Of a stretch of 64,000 bases of DNA, positions 26,158 to 35,056 are shown piece by piece. Origin of the DNA: CAIZGX01 sp964430305 (GTDB lineage: Bacteria > Bacteroidota > Bacteroidia > Flavobacteriales_D > Sanyastnellaceae). The notes under the pieces are model-generated. The model was not told where the DNA came from and did no database searches. It saw nothing but the letters and a program-made list of their open reading frames with translations. Where the stretch lies: contig CAYSEX010000003.1 in assembly GCA_964430305.1 (NCBI GenBank), positions 1 to 64,000 of the forward strand, in the 5' to 3' direction. Position numbers and translations under genes: made by a program. Every line of letters begins with the position of its first letter. The first letter of the stretch is position 1.

Positions 26158-27969
26158 TTATTGCTGAGTGAACTGTTTCGCAAACCGCTTTCTATCGTTT
26201 TCGTTCAAATAAATCTTACGTAAGCGAATAGATTTCGGAGTTACTTCAACGTATTCATCAGGACCAATGTATTCAAGAGCTTCTTCCAATGTGAATTTAA
26301 TTGGTGGAGCCATAACTGTTTTTGCGTCGGACCCTGAAGCACGCATATTCGTTAACTGCTTGGTTTTTGTAACATTCACAACAAGGTCATTGTCTCTGGA
26401 GTGTTCACCAATTACTTGACCTTCGTATACTTCTTCCATTGCCTCAACAAAGAACTTTCCTCTGTCTTGAAGATTTGAAATACTGTAGGCAATGGCGTTT
26501 CCTGTTTCCATGCAGATGAGCGATCCATTTAAACGGCCAGGAATCTCATCGCGCATAGGTTGGTATTCTTTGAATCGGTGGGTCATAATGGCCTCACCCT
26601 GTGTAGCAGTCAGCAAATAACTACGAAGACCAATGATACCGCGCGAAGGAATTTCAAATTCAATTACTGTACGATCATCTTTCGGCTCCATGTTTTTCAT
26701 TTCACCCTTACGCTTCGAAACGGCTTCAATTGCGGTACCGGCCATATCGGTGGGTAAATCAATGGTCAACTCTTCAATGGGTTCAGATTTTACGCCGTCA
26801 ATGTTCTTCAAAATAACACGCGGTTGTCCAATTTGTAATTCGTATCCTTCTCTGCGCATGGTCTCAATTAGAACGGACAAGTGCAATACACCTCGGCCAA
26901 ATACATTGAATCGGTCTGCTTTGTCTGTCTCTTGAACACGCAGCGCTAGGTTTTTTTCCAATTCTTTTTCTAAACGATCTTTGATGTGACGGCTTGTTAC
27001 GAATTTACCTTCTTTACCGAAGAAAGGTGAGTCGTTGATGGTAAATAGCATACTCATGGTAGGCTCGTCAACAGAAATGGTTGGAAGTGGTTCAGGATTT
27101 TCGTAATCGGTGAATGTATCACCAATTTCAAAATTTTCCATTCCATTAATGGCGCAGATGTCACCAGAAACTACAGATTCAACCTTTCTCTTACCCAAAC
27201 CTTCAAAGACATATAGCTCTTTAATTTTTCCTTTCACCATGGAGCCATCACGTTTCGCAAGGGTCACGTTCATGCCGGCTTTCAATTCGCCGCGATGTAG
27301 TTTTCCAATGGCCATACGACCCGTATAAGTAGAATAGTCCAAAGATGTAACCAACATCTGTGGAGTTCCTTCACGTTTAATTGGTGCGGGAATGTGTTCA
27401 ATAACAAGATCCAATAGAGGTTCAATGGTTTCTGTTTTCACTTTCCAATCCAAACTCATCCATCCATTTTTTGCAGCCCCGTATGCTGTAGCGAAATCCA
27501 ACTGATCTTCAGTTGCACCTAAACTGAACATAAGGTCAAATACTTGTTCATGTACTTCGTCTGGTCTGCAGTTCTCTTTATCTACTTTATTGATAACAAC
27601 AATGGGTTTTAATCCCATTTGAATGGCTTTCTGAAGTACGAATCTTGTCTGAGGCATGGGGCCTTCAAACGCGTCAACTAAAAGTAACACACCTTCAGCC
27701 ATATTTAAAACACGCTCAACTTCTCCTCCGAAGTCACTGTGCCCCGGAGTATCAATGATGTTGATCTTGTAATCTTTGTATTGGATAGAAACATTTTTTG
27801 CCAAAATGGTAATTCCTCTTTCTCGCTCTAAATCATTGTTGTCAAGGATTAAATCATTGTGCACTTCGTTCTCACGGAATAATTTGGCAGCGTGTAGCAT
27901 TTTGTCTACCAAGGTTGTTTTTCCATGGTCAACGTGAGCAATGATGGCGATGTTTCTGATCTTTTGCAT
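26158..27969 (-). CDS. typA: Ribosome-associated GTPase TypA/BipA
   Basis: Translational GTPase that aids 50S subunit assembly and stress adaptation. The 603 residues are the standard length. G motifs are AHVDHGKTTLVDKML (G1), RGITILAKN (G2), DTPGHSDFGGEV (G3) and VVINKVDKE (G4). EF-G-like domains II, III and V and the BipA-specific C-terminus follow. A -7 box TACTTTTG lies on the minus strand at 28000-27993, about 23 bases before the ATG. A tRNA lies upstream on the same strand, separated by a terminator hairpin. Confidence 0.97.
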   Translation of the reverse strand: MQKIRNIAIIAHVDHGKTTLVDKMLHAAKLFRENEVHNDLILDNNDLERERGITILAKNVSIQYKDYKINIIDTPGHSDFGGEVERVLNMAEGVLLLVDAFEGPMPQTRFVLQKAIQMGLKPIVVINKVDKENCRPDEVHEQVFDLMFSLGATEDQLDFATAYGAAKNGWMSLDWKVKTETIEPLLDLVIEHIPAPIKREGTPQMLVTSLDYSTYTGRMAIGKLHRGELKAGMNVTLAKRDGSMVKGKIKELYVFEGLGKRKVESVVSGDICAINGMENFEIGDTFTDYENPEPLPTISVDEPTMSMLFTINDSPFFGKEGKFVTSRHIKDRLEKELEKNLALRVQETDKADRFNVFGRGVLHLSVLIETMRREGYELQIGQPRVILKNIDGVKSEPIEELTIDLPTDMAGTAIEAVSKRKGEMKNMEPKDDRTVIEFEIPSRGIIGLRSYLLTATQGEAIMTHRFKEYQPMRDEIPGRLNGSLICMETGNAIAYSISNLQDRGKFFVEAMEEVYEGQVIGEHSRDNDLVVNVTKTKQLTNMRASGSDAKTVMAPPIKFTLEEALEYIGPDEYVEVTPKSIRLRKIYLNENDRKRFAKQFTQQ

Positions 27970-28014
27970 GTAAGCTTTTTTTATTTCGGCTGCAAAAGTA
28001 CGTCAATAAATGCG

Positions 28015-28040
28015 AAAACCCTCTAAAATTAGAGGGTTTT
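28015..28040 (-). terminator. Terminator downstream of tRNA (CAT)
   Basis: Inverted repeat AAAACCCTCTAA (28015-28026) and TTAGAGGGTTTT (28029-28040), eight bases after the tRNA 3' end on the minus strand. It shields typA from tRNA read-through. Confidence 0.8.
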
Positions 28041-28048
28041 ACGAAATG

Positions 28049-28122
28049 TAGCGAGATTGGGGCTTGAACCCAAGACCTTGCGATTATGAATCGCACGCTC
28101 TAACCAGCTGAGCTACCTCGCC
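28049..28122 (-). tRNA. tRNA with anticodon CAT (elongator Met or Ile2)
   Basis: Full cloverleaf of 74 bases. Acceptor GGCGAGG faces TCTCGCT (two G-T wobbles) with discriminator A. Loop TTCATAA places the anticodon CAT at 28088-28086. It lacks the three G-C pairs and 1:72 mismatch of an initiator. The anticodon arm (GCGAT/ATCGC) resembles tRNA-Ile2 that is modified to lysidine, so Met versus Ile2 is not settled by eye. Confidence 0.93.
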
Positions 28123-28136
28123 ATGAATTCGGGGTG

Positions 28137-28144
28137 CAAATATA
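28137..28144 (-). promoter_or_regulatory. -7 element of the tRNA (CAT) promoter
   Basis: TATATTTG on the minus strand followed by CA, identical to the -7 boxes of tRNA-Asp and tRNA-fMet, 14 bases before the tRNA. No clear TTG lies at the expected -33 position. Confidence 0.6.
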
Positions 28145-28196
28145 AAACGAATTTTTGTTTTGAAGAACTTTCATGTTGTTAATTTGTTTTCTGAAC

Positions 28197-29669
28197 ATGA
28201 AAAAGGCCGTTGTCATAGGAGCAGGTATAGGAGGAATTGCCACTGCCATACGGTTGTCGAAACTGGGTTACAAGGTTAGTGTATATGAACAATCATACAT
28301 GCCAGGTGGTAAATGTACTCAGTTCGAAATGGAAGGTTTTCGATTCGATAAGGGGCCAAGTTTATTTACGCTTCCTGAGGTCATGCAAGAACTTTTCGAT
28401 CTCTGCGGTGAGGAAATGAGTGAATATTTTGAATATGATCGATTAGACCCCATTTGTAAATACTTTTTTGAAGATGGTTTTGAATTCACCTCATGTGCAA
28501 ATCTTGAAGATCAGGTCATAAATATGGCTCAAGCCTTTGAAGAAGATGAGTCAAAGGTTAGAGATTTTTTTCGCGATGCGCAATTCATATATGAAACTAC
28601 TGCTCCCATATTCATGCATCGTCCTTTGCAATTAAAGCACCAATGGAAATCAAATACATTCTGGAAGGGGATTTTGAGATTGCCTTTTTTGCCTTTGCGA
28701 GGTAATCTTCAACGGCAATTGAGGAAGTATTTCAAGAATGAAAAAACCATTCAATATTTTTCTCGCTATGCTACCTACAACGGTAGTTCGCCATATGCCA
28801 CTCCGGCCATGATGCAGTTGATGCCTCATGTTGAGCACGGAATTGGAGCCTACATTCCGAAGCGCGGAATGTTTTTCATTCCTTATGAACTATCGAAATT
28901 GGCTGAACGCAATGGTGTTGAGTTTCACTATGGAATGAGTGTTCGTGAAATTATCATGAACGGAAATAAGGCAAGTGGTGTTCGCTTGTGGGATCAAACA
29001 GTTGTTTCAGCTGATTTGATTGTAAGCAATATGGACGTTCATGGCACATATAAACAGCTCTTACCTTCAGCAAAGGCTCCCGAGAAATGGTTAAATCAAG
29101 AAAAGTCTTCTAGTGCTTTGATTTTTTATTGGGGAATGAATCGCACGTTTCATCAATTGAATATTCACAATATTTTTTTCACACGTGATTATAGGTCAGA
29201 GTTCAAATGCTTGTTTGAAGATAAAATACTGCATGACGACTTAACTGTATACATACACATTACAAGTAAGCATATTGCTTCTGATGCGCCTGAAGGCGGA
29301 GAGAATTGGTTCGTGATGGTAAATGCACCTTGTGTGTCTGATCAAAATTGGGAAAGTCTTGAACAGCAAGCTCGAAAGCACATTGTTGCAAAACTCGAAC
29401 GCATGCTTCATACTTCTATTGAAGGACATATTGTTTGTGAACGAATTTGGAATCCAGAAGGTATTCAACGCGATACGTCTTCTCACTTAGGTGCTTTGTA
29501 TGGCAATGCTTCAAACTCTGCTTATTCGGCTTTTCAAAGACATGCCAATGTGAGTCATGAAATAAAAAATCTTTATTTTGTGGGTGGAAGTGTTCACCCC
29601 GGTGGGGGAGTGCCCTTGGCTATGCTTTCCGCAAAAATGGTTGAACAGCATCTTTTAGCTCATGAGTAG
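28197..29669 (+). CDS. Phytoene desaturase-family oxidoreductase (CrtI/CrtD-like)
   Basis: FAD-dependent carotenoid desaturase of 490 residues. It has the N-terminal dinucleotide motif KKAVVIGAGIGGIATAIRL, the typical PGGKCTQFEMEGFRFDKGPS region (split: PGGKCTQFE and GFRFDKGPSLF), and the C-terminal FAD signature FVGGSVHPGGGVPLAMLSAK. I use the ATG at 28197; an ATG eight codons earlier adds residues not seen in the family. It overlaps the CruF-like gene by 8 bp. Because CruF works on acyclic ends before 3',4'-desaturation, I infer a CrtD (C-3',4' desaturase) role rather than phytoene desaturation. Confidence 0.87.
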   Translation: MKKAVVIGAGIGGIATAIRLSKLGYKVSVYEQSYMPGGKCTQFEMEGFRFDKGPSLFTLPEVMQELFDLCGEEMSEYFEYDRLDPICKYFFEDGFEFTSCANLEDQVINMAQAFEEDESKVRDFFRDAQFIYETTAPIFMHRPLQLKHQWKSNTFWKGILRLPFLPLRGNLQRQLRKYFKNEKTIQYFSRYATYNGSSPYATPAMMQLMPHVEHGIGAYIPKRGMFFIPYELSKLAERNGVEFHYGMSVREIIMNGNKASGVRLWDQTVVSADLIVSNMDVHGTYKQLLPSAKAPEKWLNQEKSSSALIFYWGMNRTFHQLNIHNIFFTRDYRSEFKCLFEDKILHDDLTVYIHITSKHIASDAPEGGENWFVMVNAPCVSDQNWESLEQQARKHIVAKLERMLHTSIEGHIVCERIWNPEGIQRDTSSHLGALYGNASNSAYSAFQRHANVSHEIKNLYFVGGSVHPGGGVPLAMLSAKMVEQHLLAHE

Positions 29670-30288
29670 AATTCTAGGTTTAATAATTGTCATTGTTCAT
29701 TTCTTCGGTTTACTGGGTATTATTTGGATGCCCGATCGCTTTCTCCCCATGAGTTTTGTTTCTCTTGGCATCTGCAGTGTTTTTTTGCTTTTATCATTTG
29801 AGAATTTTAAATGGCAGCGTTTCATGACTTTTCTGCTAGCCGCACTCGCAGGTTTTGCCATAGAAGTTGTAGGTATTAAATCGGGGAAGTTATTCGGCAT
29901 GTATGCATATGGTGAAAATTTGGGTCCAAAGCTTTTCGAAGTACCCATTGTAATTGGATTGAATTGGGCGGCCTTGTTGCTCATATCTCAGCAGGTGGTA
30001 ACGCATTTATTCAATGTAAATAAACGCGTTTACAGCGCCATGCTGGTAGCCACGTTAATGACTACTTACGATTTTTTATTGGAACTCATAGCTCCTCAAT
30101 TGGATTATTGGTCATTCACAAATAGAGAATATGCACCCTTACAGAACTTCATTGCTTGGTGGGGTGTATCGTTTTTACTCTCTTTGTTTTCCTTTACATT
30201 TTTTAGAAATAAAAACAACAACGCGTTGCTTTACGGATTCACGCAAGTTGTGTTTTTTGTATTGTTGGAATTTGCGTTGATTCTTTAA
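29662..30288 (+). CDS. Carotenoid 1,2-hydratase-like membrane protein (CruF family)
   Basis: A 208-residue integral membrane protein with about six hydrophobic segments. It carries the CruF/DUF422 signature EVVGIKSGKLFGMYAYGE, followed by LGPKLFEVPIVIGLNW, and a later acidic motif YDFLLELIAPQLDYW. CruF adds water to the psi-end of carotenoids such as gamma-carotene, leading to 1'-hydroxylated carotenoids (myxol, saproxanthin type). It is translationally coupled to the CrtI/CrtD-like gene. Other carotenoid genes (crtB, crtY, crtZ) are not in the window. Confidence 0.82.
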   Translation: MSRILGLIIVIVHFFGLLGIIWMPDRFLPMSFVSLGICSVFLLLSFENFKWQRFMTFLLAALAGFAIEVVGIKSGKLFGMYAYGENLGPKLFEVPIVIGLNWAALLLISQQVVTHLFNVNKRVYSAMLVATLMTTYDFLLELIAPQLDYWSFTNREYAPLQNFIAWWGVSFLLSLFSFTFFRNKNNNALLYGFTQVVFFVLLEFALIL

Positions 30289-32336
30289 TTCACTTTTGAA
30301 CGCAAGTCATGCTCGCTCAATATGGCAATTTTTAAATCTTCTGCTTTTTTCAATTTAGCAGGCCCCATATCTGCTCCGGCAACAACGAAAGAGGTTTTGC
30401 TAGAAATACTTCCGCTTACTTTCCCACCATTCTTTTCAATGAATTCTTTTATTCCATCACGAGTAAACGTTTCAAATGTTCCACTGACAACAATAGATAG
30501 GCCACTGAGCGCATTGGAATGAAGTGCATGAGCAGATTCATCAATAGACATCTGACACTGCGCATCAATTAATTTTTGAAGAAAATGAATGTTTTTTTCT
30601 TGCTTGAACCAATGCACAAAACTATCGGCAATGATTTCACCCACTTCGTCAATGGTCAGTAATTGTTCAAATGTTGCGATTTTGCATTCCTCAATGTTTT
30701 TCAATGCTTTCGCAATTTTCTTGGCTACGGTTTCACCAACATGTCGAATTCCAAGTGCAAAAAGTAAACGTTCGAAAGGAACTTGCTTGCTATTTTCAAT
30801 ACCAAGAATAAGGTTCTCTACGCTTTTCTGCTGCAATGATCTACGCTTCATGTCATCGTCACTTCCCACATTAAATTCTAGACCTAACAATTCCTCAGAG
30901 CGCAATGCGTATAAATCGCCAGCATCTTGAATCATGCGTTGAGCAAGAAGTCCTGCAACAGTCTCTGAGCCGAGCCCATCAATGTTCATTGCTTTGCGCG
31001 AAATAAAGTGTTCAATTTTCCCAAGAACTTGCGGTGGACAGTGTAGCTCGTTTGGACAATAATGAAGTGCTTCACCTTCATTTCGAACCAACGGCGTTTG
31101 GCATTCAGGGCAATGTGAAATGTAGTTGTGTGAAGAAGAATGGCTTCTGGGTTTACTTAAATCTACACCCGTTACTTTCGGAATAATTTCGCCGCCCTTT
31201 TCAACCCAAACAAAATCACCTTCTCGAATGTCAAGTTTTTCTATTTGATCTGCGTTATGCAATGACGCCCGTTTTACCGTTGTTCCCGCAAGGAAAACAG
31301 GTGTAAGATTGGCAACCGGGGTAATGGCTCCTGTTCTTCCAACTTGATAGGTAATTTTCTCAAGTTGTGTAGAAACACTTTCTGCTTTGAATTTATAGGC
31401 AATGGCCCAGCGTGGACTTTTAGCTGTCATTCCAAGTTCGTCCCACAGTTGGGTATCATTCACTTTAATTACAATTCCGTCAATTTCGAATGGTAGTTCG
31501 GTTCTATGAATATCCCAATACGAGATGAAATCGATAATTCCATCAACTGTTTTCGAGGTTTCAATCATGCGCTTGCTAGCATTGGGTACTTTAAACCCCC
31601 ATTGAGCGGCCTCTTGAACACGTTCACTATGAAGTGTGCTTTGTACGTTTTCGGCCAAAACAAAATAGAGGTAACAGTCTAAATTGCGTTTTGCAACAGC
31701 GGCAGAATCTTGCTGTTTCAAGGTGCCTGCACACGTATTTCTTGGATTCGCATACCGTTCTTCACCGGCTTCAGCGCGTTCTTCATTCAATTTTTGAAAT
31801 ACAGCTTTGGGCATGAAAATCTCTCCTCGAATTTCAAACTCATTCGGATAATTGCCAGAAAGTGATAGGGGAATGGCCTTAATTGTTTTGGCATTTTGAA
31901 CCACATCTTCACCCACTTGTCCATCGCCACGAGTAAGAGCTCGAATTAATTTCCCCTTTTCATACCACAGTGCAATGGCTACACCGTCGTATTTCAATTC
32001 CATGACAAACTCTATTTCTTTACCTGCCAATGCAATGGCTCTAGAAGCCCATTCTTGGATCTCTTCTTTGTTGTATGAATTAGATAAAGAAAGCATGGCA
32101 GACTTGTGCGGTACTTTCTCAAACTTATCTGTAATGTCTCCACCAACACGTTGGGTAGGAGAGAACGGGTTTTTAAATTGTGGAAACTGATTTTCAAGTT
32201 GCTCCAATTCGCGAAGCAAGAAATCAAATTGCTGGTCAGAGATGAGCGGTGCATTTAGCACATAATACCTGTGGTTGTGTTCGTGAAGTTGACTGCTTAA
32301 TTCTTCAATTCGAAACTGCGCTTCTAATTCATTCAT
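30285..32336 (-). CDS. ligA: NAD-dependent DNA ligase
   Basis: Seals nicks in replication and repair using NAD+. The 683 residues show the Ia domain, the adenylation domain with active-site Lys in MELKYDGVAIA, an OB fold (SPRWAIAYKFKAES, YQVGRTGAITPVANL), a four-Cys zinc site (CPECQTPLV through CPNELHC), helix-hairpin-helix repeats (IDGLGSETV, VGETVAKKIA, VGEIIADSF) and a C-terminal BRCT domain (LSGLSIVVSGTFE). It is complete and typical. Its TAA stop lies inside a TTAA shared with the convergent CruF-like gene. Confidence 0.98.
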   Translation of the reverse strand: MNELEAQFRIEELSSQLHEHNHRYYVLNAPLISDQQFDFLLRELEQLENQFPQFKNPFSPTQRVGGDITDKFEKVPHKSAMLSLSNSYNKEEIQEWASRAIALAGKEIEFVMELKYDGVAIALWYEKGKLIRALTRGDGQVGEDVVQNAKTIKAIPLSLSGNYPNEFEIRGEIFMPKAVFQKLNEERAEAGEERYANPRNTCAGTLKQQDSAAVAKRNLDCYLYFVLAENVQSTLHSERVQEAAQWGFKVPNASKRMIETSKTVDGIIDFISYWDIHRTELPFEIDGIVIKVNDTQLWDELGMTAKSPRWAIAYKFKAESVSTQLEKITYQVGRTGAITPVANLTPVFLAGTTVKRASLHNADQIEKLDIREGDFVWVEKGGEIIPKVTGVDLSKPRSHSSSHNYISHCPECQTPLVRNEGEALHYCPNELHCPPQVLGKIEHFISRKAMNIDGLGSETVAGLLAQRMIQDAGDLYALRSEELLGLEFNVGSDDDMKRRSLQQKSVENLILGIENSKQVPFERLLFALGIRHVGETVAKKIAKALKNIEECKIATFEQLLTIDEVGEIIADSFVHWFKQEKNIHFLQKLIDAQCQMSIDESAHALHSNALSGLSIVVSGTFETFTRDGIKEFIEKNGGKVSGSISSKTSFVVAGADMGPAKLKKAEDLKIAILSEHDLRSKVN

Positions 32337-32345
32337 GAATTTCTA

Positions 32346-32984
32346 TTAATAGCGTTTGCGTATGTCTTTGTTCCAAAAACCACGAACCATTTTCAACGGC
32401 TGAATTCGAAATTTAAGCAAAAGAACGGGTGCGTTGTAAATGGGCTTTAATTCTTCAGGAGCATTATTGGTATATCGGTATCCAATTCCGCCACCTACAG
32501 AGATAAAATAGGTGAGATGTCTGTAGAAGGTTGATGAGAACTCAGTGAGTTGAATGGGTTCATCGTAATGTCCAGATGAACCATTTTCGTATAAATAGTC
32601 ACCTTCTACTTTGCCGCTTCCTAGATGAACTGTGGCGCTCCATTCGTATTTTTTACTGAAGTGAAGAACACGTTCGTAGTACATGCTCCAATAGTTCATT
32701 TTTAAATTTGCACTTGTAATGGTATTTGAAATTTCGTTGAGTGAAGTTGTTTCAACACCATTTGACAGTGAATAGTAACCAATTCCAAATCTGTTCACAC
32801 GTCGTATTTCAACTCCAGCACGAATTCCACCTAATCGAGCGCCCTGGCTACTGACTAGGGTCTGCCTTCCGTCCAAAACAAATTCGGGTTTAATTAATGG
32901 GTAGTCAGATTTATTGGGCTTTTCCTCTTGTGCAAGGGTAAGGATTGAAACAAGAAAAGAGCAAATAAAAAGAAGGTGTTTCAT
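32346..32984 (-). CDS. Exported beta-barrel-like hypothetical protein
   Basis: A 212-residue protein with a signal peptide (MKHLLFICSFLVSILTLAQ). The mature part has alternating polar and hydrophobic strands (RVNRFGIGYYSLSNGV, NLKMNYWSMYYERVLHF, YFISVGGGIGYRYTN, VLLLKFRIQPLKMV), consistent with a small outer-membrane beta barrel. I do not recognise a named family. The frame extends 47 codons further upstream into the divergent helicase gene, so I use the ATG at 32984. It lies 9 bp downstream of ligA's start side, on the same strand and upstream of ligA. Confidence 0.7.
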   Translation of the reverse strand: MKHLLFICSFLVSILTLAQEEKPNKSDYPLIKPEFVLDGRQTLVSSQGARLGGIRAGVEIRRVNRFGIGYYSLSNGVETTSLNEISNTITSANLKMNYWSMYYERVLHFSKKYEWSATVHLGSGKVEGDYLYENGSSGHYDEPIQLTEFSSTFYRHLTYFISVGGGIGYRYTNNAPEELKPIYNAPVLLLKFRIQPLKMVRGFWNKDIRKRY

Positions 32985-33039
32985 GCAACAAAAGTAAGAA
33001 AGATGAGCAAGAATAAAGAATATAGTCGACCTTTGTTCT

Positions 33040-34254
33040 ATGACAGAAGCGAAAGCGTTTTCAGATTTAAACTTAAGTCCTTCGGTGGTTGAAGGAATTG
33101 AATCCATGGGATTTAAAAAGGCCACTCCAATTCAAGAACAAGCCATACCCGTTATTTGTGCGGGTAAGGATGTGTTGGGAATTGCACAGACGGGAACAGG
33201 AAAAACAGCTGCTTTTTTACTTCCCATTTTATCAAAAATTATTGAGAAAAAAGATCGGTCTAAAGTTTCGGCTCTCATTGTAGTTCCAACCCGAGAACTT
33301 GCTGTTCAAATAGATCAAGCTATTCAAGCATATGCCTATTTCACAGACATTTCCAGCATGGCTATTTATGGAGGTAGCGACGGAAAGGTTTTCACTCAAG
33401 AAAAACATGCGTTAACTTCAGGAACAGACATTATCATTGCTACACCAGGGAGGTTGGTGTCACACTTGAATTTGGGATATGTGAATTTTTCTGAATTGGA
33501 TTATTTAATATTAGACGAAGCCGACCGTATGTTAGACATGGGATTTATTCCAGATATTCGTCGCATCATGGGATTTTGTGGTGATCATCGGCAAAACTTA
33601 TTGTTTTCAGCAACCATGCCTGATACAATTTTTTCATTGTCAAGAACCATGTTAAAAGATCCGGTTGTGATTAATATAGCCCTATCAAAGCCACCGAGTA
33701 ATGTAAAACAAGGGGCTTACGTTGTTTTTCAAGAGCAAAAGCTTCCCGTATTGTTGTGGTGCATTGAGAATAGAAAGGAAAAAAGTATGGTCATTTTCAG
33801 CAGTACCAAACAGGGGGTACTGAAAGTGTATCAATCGCTGTTGAAGCGGAAGTTGAGCGTGGTCATGATAAGTTCAGATTTAGAACAGATGGAGCGAGAA
33901 AAGGCGTTGAATGATTTCCGAAATGGACAAGCAAAGATATTAGTGGCTACAGATGTGGTGAGCAGAGGTATTGATATTAAAGGAATTGATGTGGTTATTA
34001 ATGTTGATGTTCCAGCAGATGCCGAAGATTATGTGCACAGAATTGGAAGAACGGGAAGAGCGGAAGCATTTGGAGAGGCGTTTACTTTTGTTGCTCCTGA
34101 TGATCAAATTAAATTTAAGAAAATTGAAATGTTGATTGGAAGTGATGTTGAAAAGTGCAAAATAGATGAACAATTTGGAGTTGTTCCAACTTATGATCCG
34201 AAGGTTCAATCCAATAAAAAGAGAAGACCATTCAAAGGAAAATCAAAGCGATGA
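33040..34254 (+). CDS. DEAD-box RNA helicase
   Basis: ATP-dependent RNA helicase of 404 residues, used in ribosome assembly or RNA turnover. Motifs in order are Q motif (GFKKATPIQEQAIP), I (AQTGTGKTAA), Ia (VVPTRELAVQI), II (DEADRMLDMGF), III (SAT), IV-V (VATDVVSRGIDIKGID) and VI (HRIGRTGRAEAFG). A short basic tail (SNKKRRPFKGKSKR) may bind RNA. It resembles the RhlE-type group. Its TGA overlaps the ATG of the beta-flower repeat gene. Divergent from the 212-residue barrel gene with 55 bp between. Confidence 0.94.
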   Translation: MTEAKAFSDLNLSPSVVEGIESMGFKKATPIQEQAIPVICAGKDVLGIAQTGTGKTAAFLLPILSKIIEKKDRSKVSALIVVPTRELAVQIDQAIQAYAYFTDISSMAIYGGSDGKVFTQEKHALTSGTDIIIATPGRLVSHLNLGYVNFSELDYLILDEADRMLDMGFIPDIRRIMGFCGDHRQNLLFSATMPDTIFSLSRTMLKDPVVINIALSKPPSNVKQGAYVVFQEQKLPVLLWCIENRKEKSMVIFSSTKQGVLKVYQSLLKRKLSVVMISSDLEQMEREKALNDFRNGQAKILVATDVVSRGIDIKGIDVVINVDVPADAEDYVHRIGRTGRAEAFGEAFTFVAPDDQIKFKKIEMLIGSDVEKCKIDEQFGVVPTYDPKVQSNKKRRPFKGKSKR

Positions 34255-34649
34255 AGAATATTTTTTTTATTTTATTTCTTGCCTGTGCTGCTCATTTGTC
34301 TGCACAGCGAGTGCAAAACGATAGCTATAGCACGGTGGGGTATATTAACTCAGACGGTAGAGTTCAAAGCAGCAGTTATAGTACGTTGGGATACATCAAT
34401 CAAGATGGCCGAATTCAAGACGCTAGTTACAGAACCATTGGGTATTGGGATCATAATGGACGTATTCAAGATGGAAGTTATAGAACCATTGGTTACGTTA
34501 ACGATGGAAGGGTGCAGGATTCTAATTACAGCACTATTGGTTACGTTGAAAACGGTAGAATTCAAAATTCAAGTTATTCTACGGTTGGCCATTATGAAGG
34601 TGTTCCCGTTCGCTTTGTAGCAATGGCGTGGTTTTTCTTTTTCTTTTAA
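34251..34649 (+). CDS. Exported repeat protein, probable 5-fold beta-flower family
   Basis: A 132-residue protein with a signal peptide (MKNIFFILFLACAAHLSAQ) and six tandem repeats at residues 20-117, of 17, 17, 17, 16, 16 and 15 residues. The consensus is R(V/I)Q-x3-Y(S/R)T(V/I)GY-x4-DG. The tail VPVRFVAMAWFFFFF is strongly hydrophobic. As I recall, this design (repeats with YxTIGY and an aromatic tail) is that of bacteroidal beta-flower proteins, whose function is unknown; that assignment is from memory. The tail looks like part of the fold rather than a membrane anchor. It is coupled to the helicase gene by ATGA overlap, an odd pairing. The stop overlaps convergent moaE. Confidence 0.78.
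   Translation: MKNIFFILFLACAAHLSAQRVQNDSYSTVGYINSDGRVQSSSYSTLGYINQDGRIQDASYRTIGYWDHNGRIQDGSYRTIGYVNDGRVQDSNYSTIGYVENGRIQNSSYSTVGHYEGVPVRFVAMAWFFFFF
34308..34601 (+). repeat. Six in-frame tandem repeats encoding beta-strand units
   Basis: Units of 51, 51, 51, 48, 48 and 45 bp begin with AGAGT or CGAAT type codons for Arg-Val/Ile-Gln and contain TATAG or TACAG for Tyr-Ser/Arg. Copies have diverged at third positions, so the array is old and under protein-level selection. Confidence 0.85.
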
Positions 34650-35056
34650 GGTGTAGCACTAACCCAATGGGATCCGTCTTCATGGAATTCTTTTTTCCAA
34701 ATCGGAGCAGACTTCTTTAGTTCATTCATAAGCTCTGCGCACGCAATAAAGGCGTGGTCTCGGTGCGCTGCATACACTGCCGCAATAACAGCACATTCAC
34801 CAGGAAGTACACGGCCAATTCTGTGATGTAGAACAAGGGCGTGTAGATCATATTTTTCATGAAGACTTGTTGCAATGCGCTTCATTTCGTTCATAAACAA
34901 CGTCTCGTACGCTTCAAACTCTAGATAGAGAATTTGTTTTCCTTTGTTTGGGGAGCGCACTATACCTTCAAAAATAACTTCTGCTCCTGAATCTGCAGAT
35001 CGAAACGGAGATTCAAAAGTTATACCGGTTGAATATAATTGGAATGACGTTTTCAT
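34646..35056 (-). CDS. moaE: Molybdopterin synthase catalytic subunit
   Basis: Large subunit of molybdopterin synthase, which inserts dithiolene sulfur into precursor Z. The 136 residues carry FEGIVRSPNKGKQILYLEFEAYETL (in parts: FEGIVRSPNKGK and YLEFEAYETL), VLHHRIGRVLPGE, and the lysine-rich end KKSAPIWKKEFHEDGSHWV, all typical of MoaE. The gene follows moaD with a 4-bp overlap. Its stop is shared in a TTAA with the convergent beta-flower gene. The other Mo-cofactor genes are not in the window. Confidence 0.93.
   Translation of the reverse strand: MKTSFQLYSTGITFESPFRSADSGAEVIFEGIVRSPNKGKQILYLEFEAYETLFMNEMKRIATSLHEKYDLHALVLHHRIGRVLPGECAVIAAVYAAHRDHAFIACAELMNELKKSAPIWKKEFHEDGSHWVSATP

Noticed and set aside
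26560..27328. Plus-strand ORFs of 65-100 residues inside typA
   Set aside because: Antisense shadows of a fully conserved GTPase gene.
34350..34565. 71-residue minus-strand repeat ORF
   Set aside because: Mirror of the same DNA repeat array on the other strand; no start context or export signal.
34279..34620. 113-residue ORF in another frame of the repeat gene
   Set aside because: Repeats in the DNA produce repeats in every frame; only the frame with the signal peptide and YxTIGY pattern is credible.
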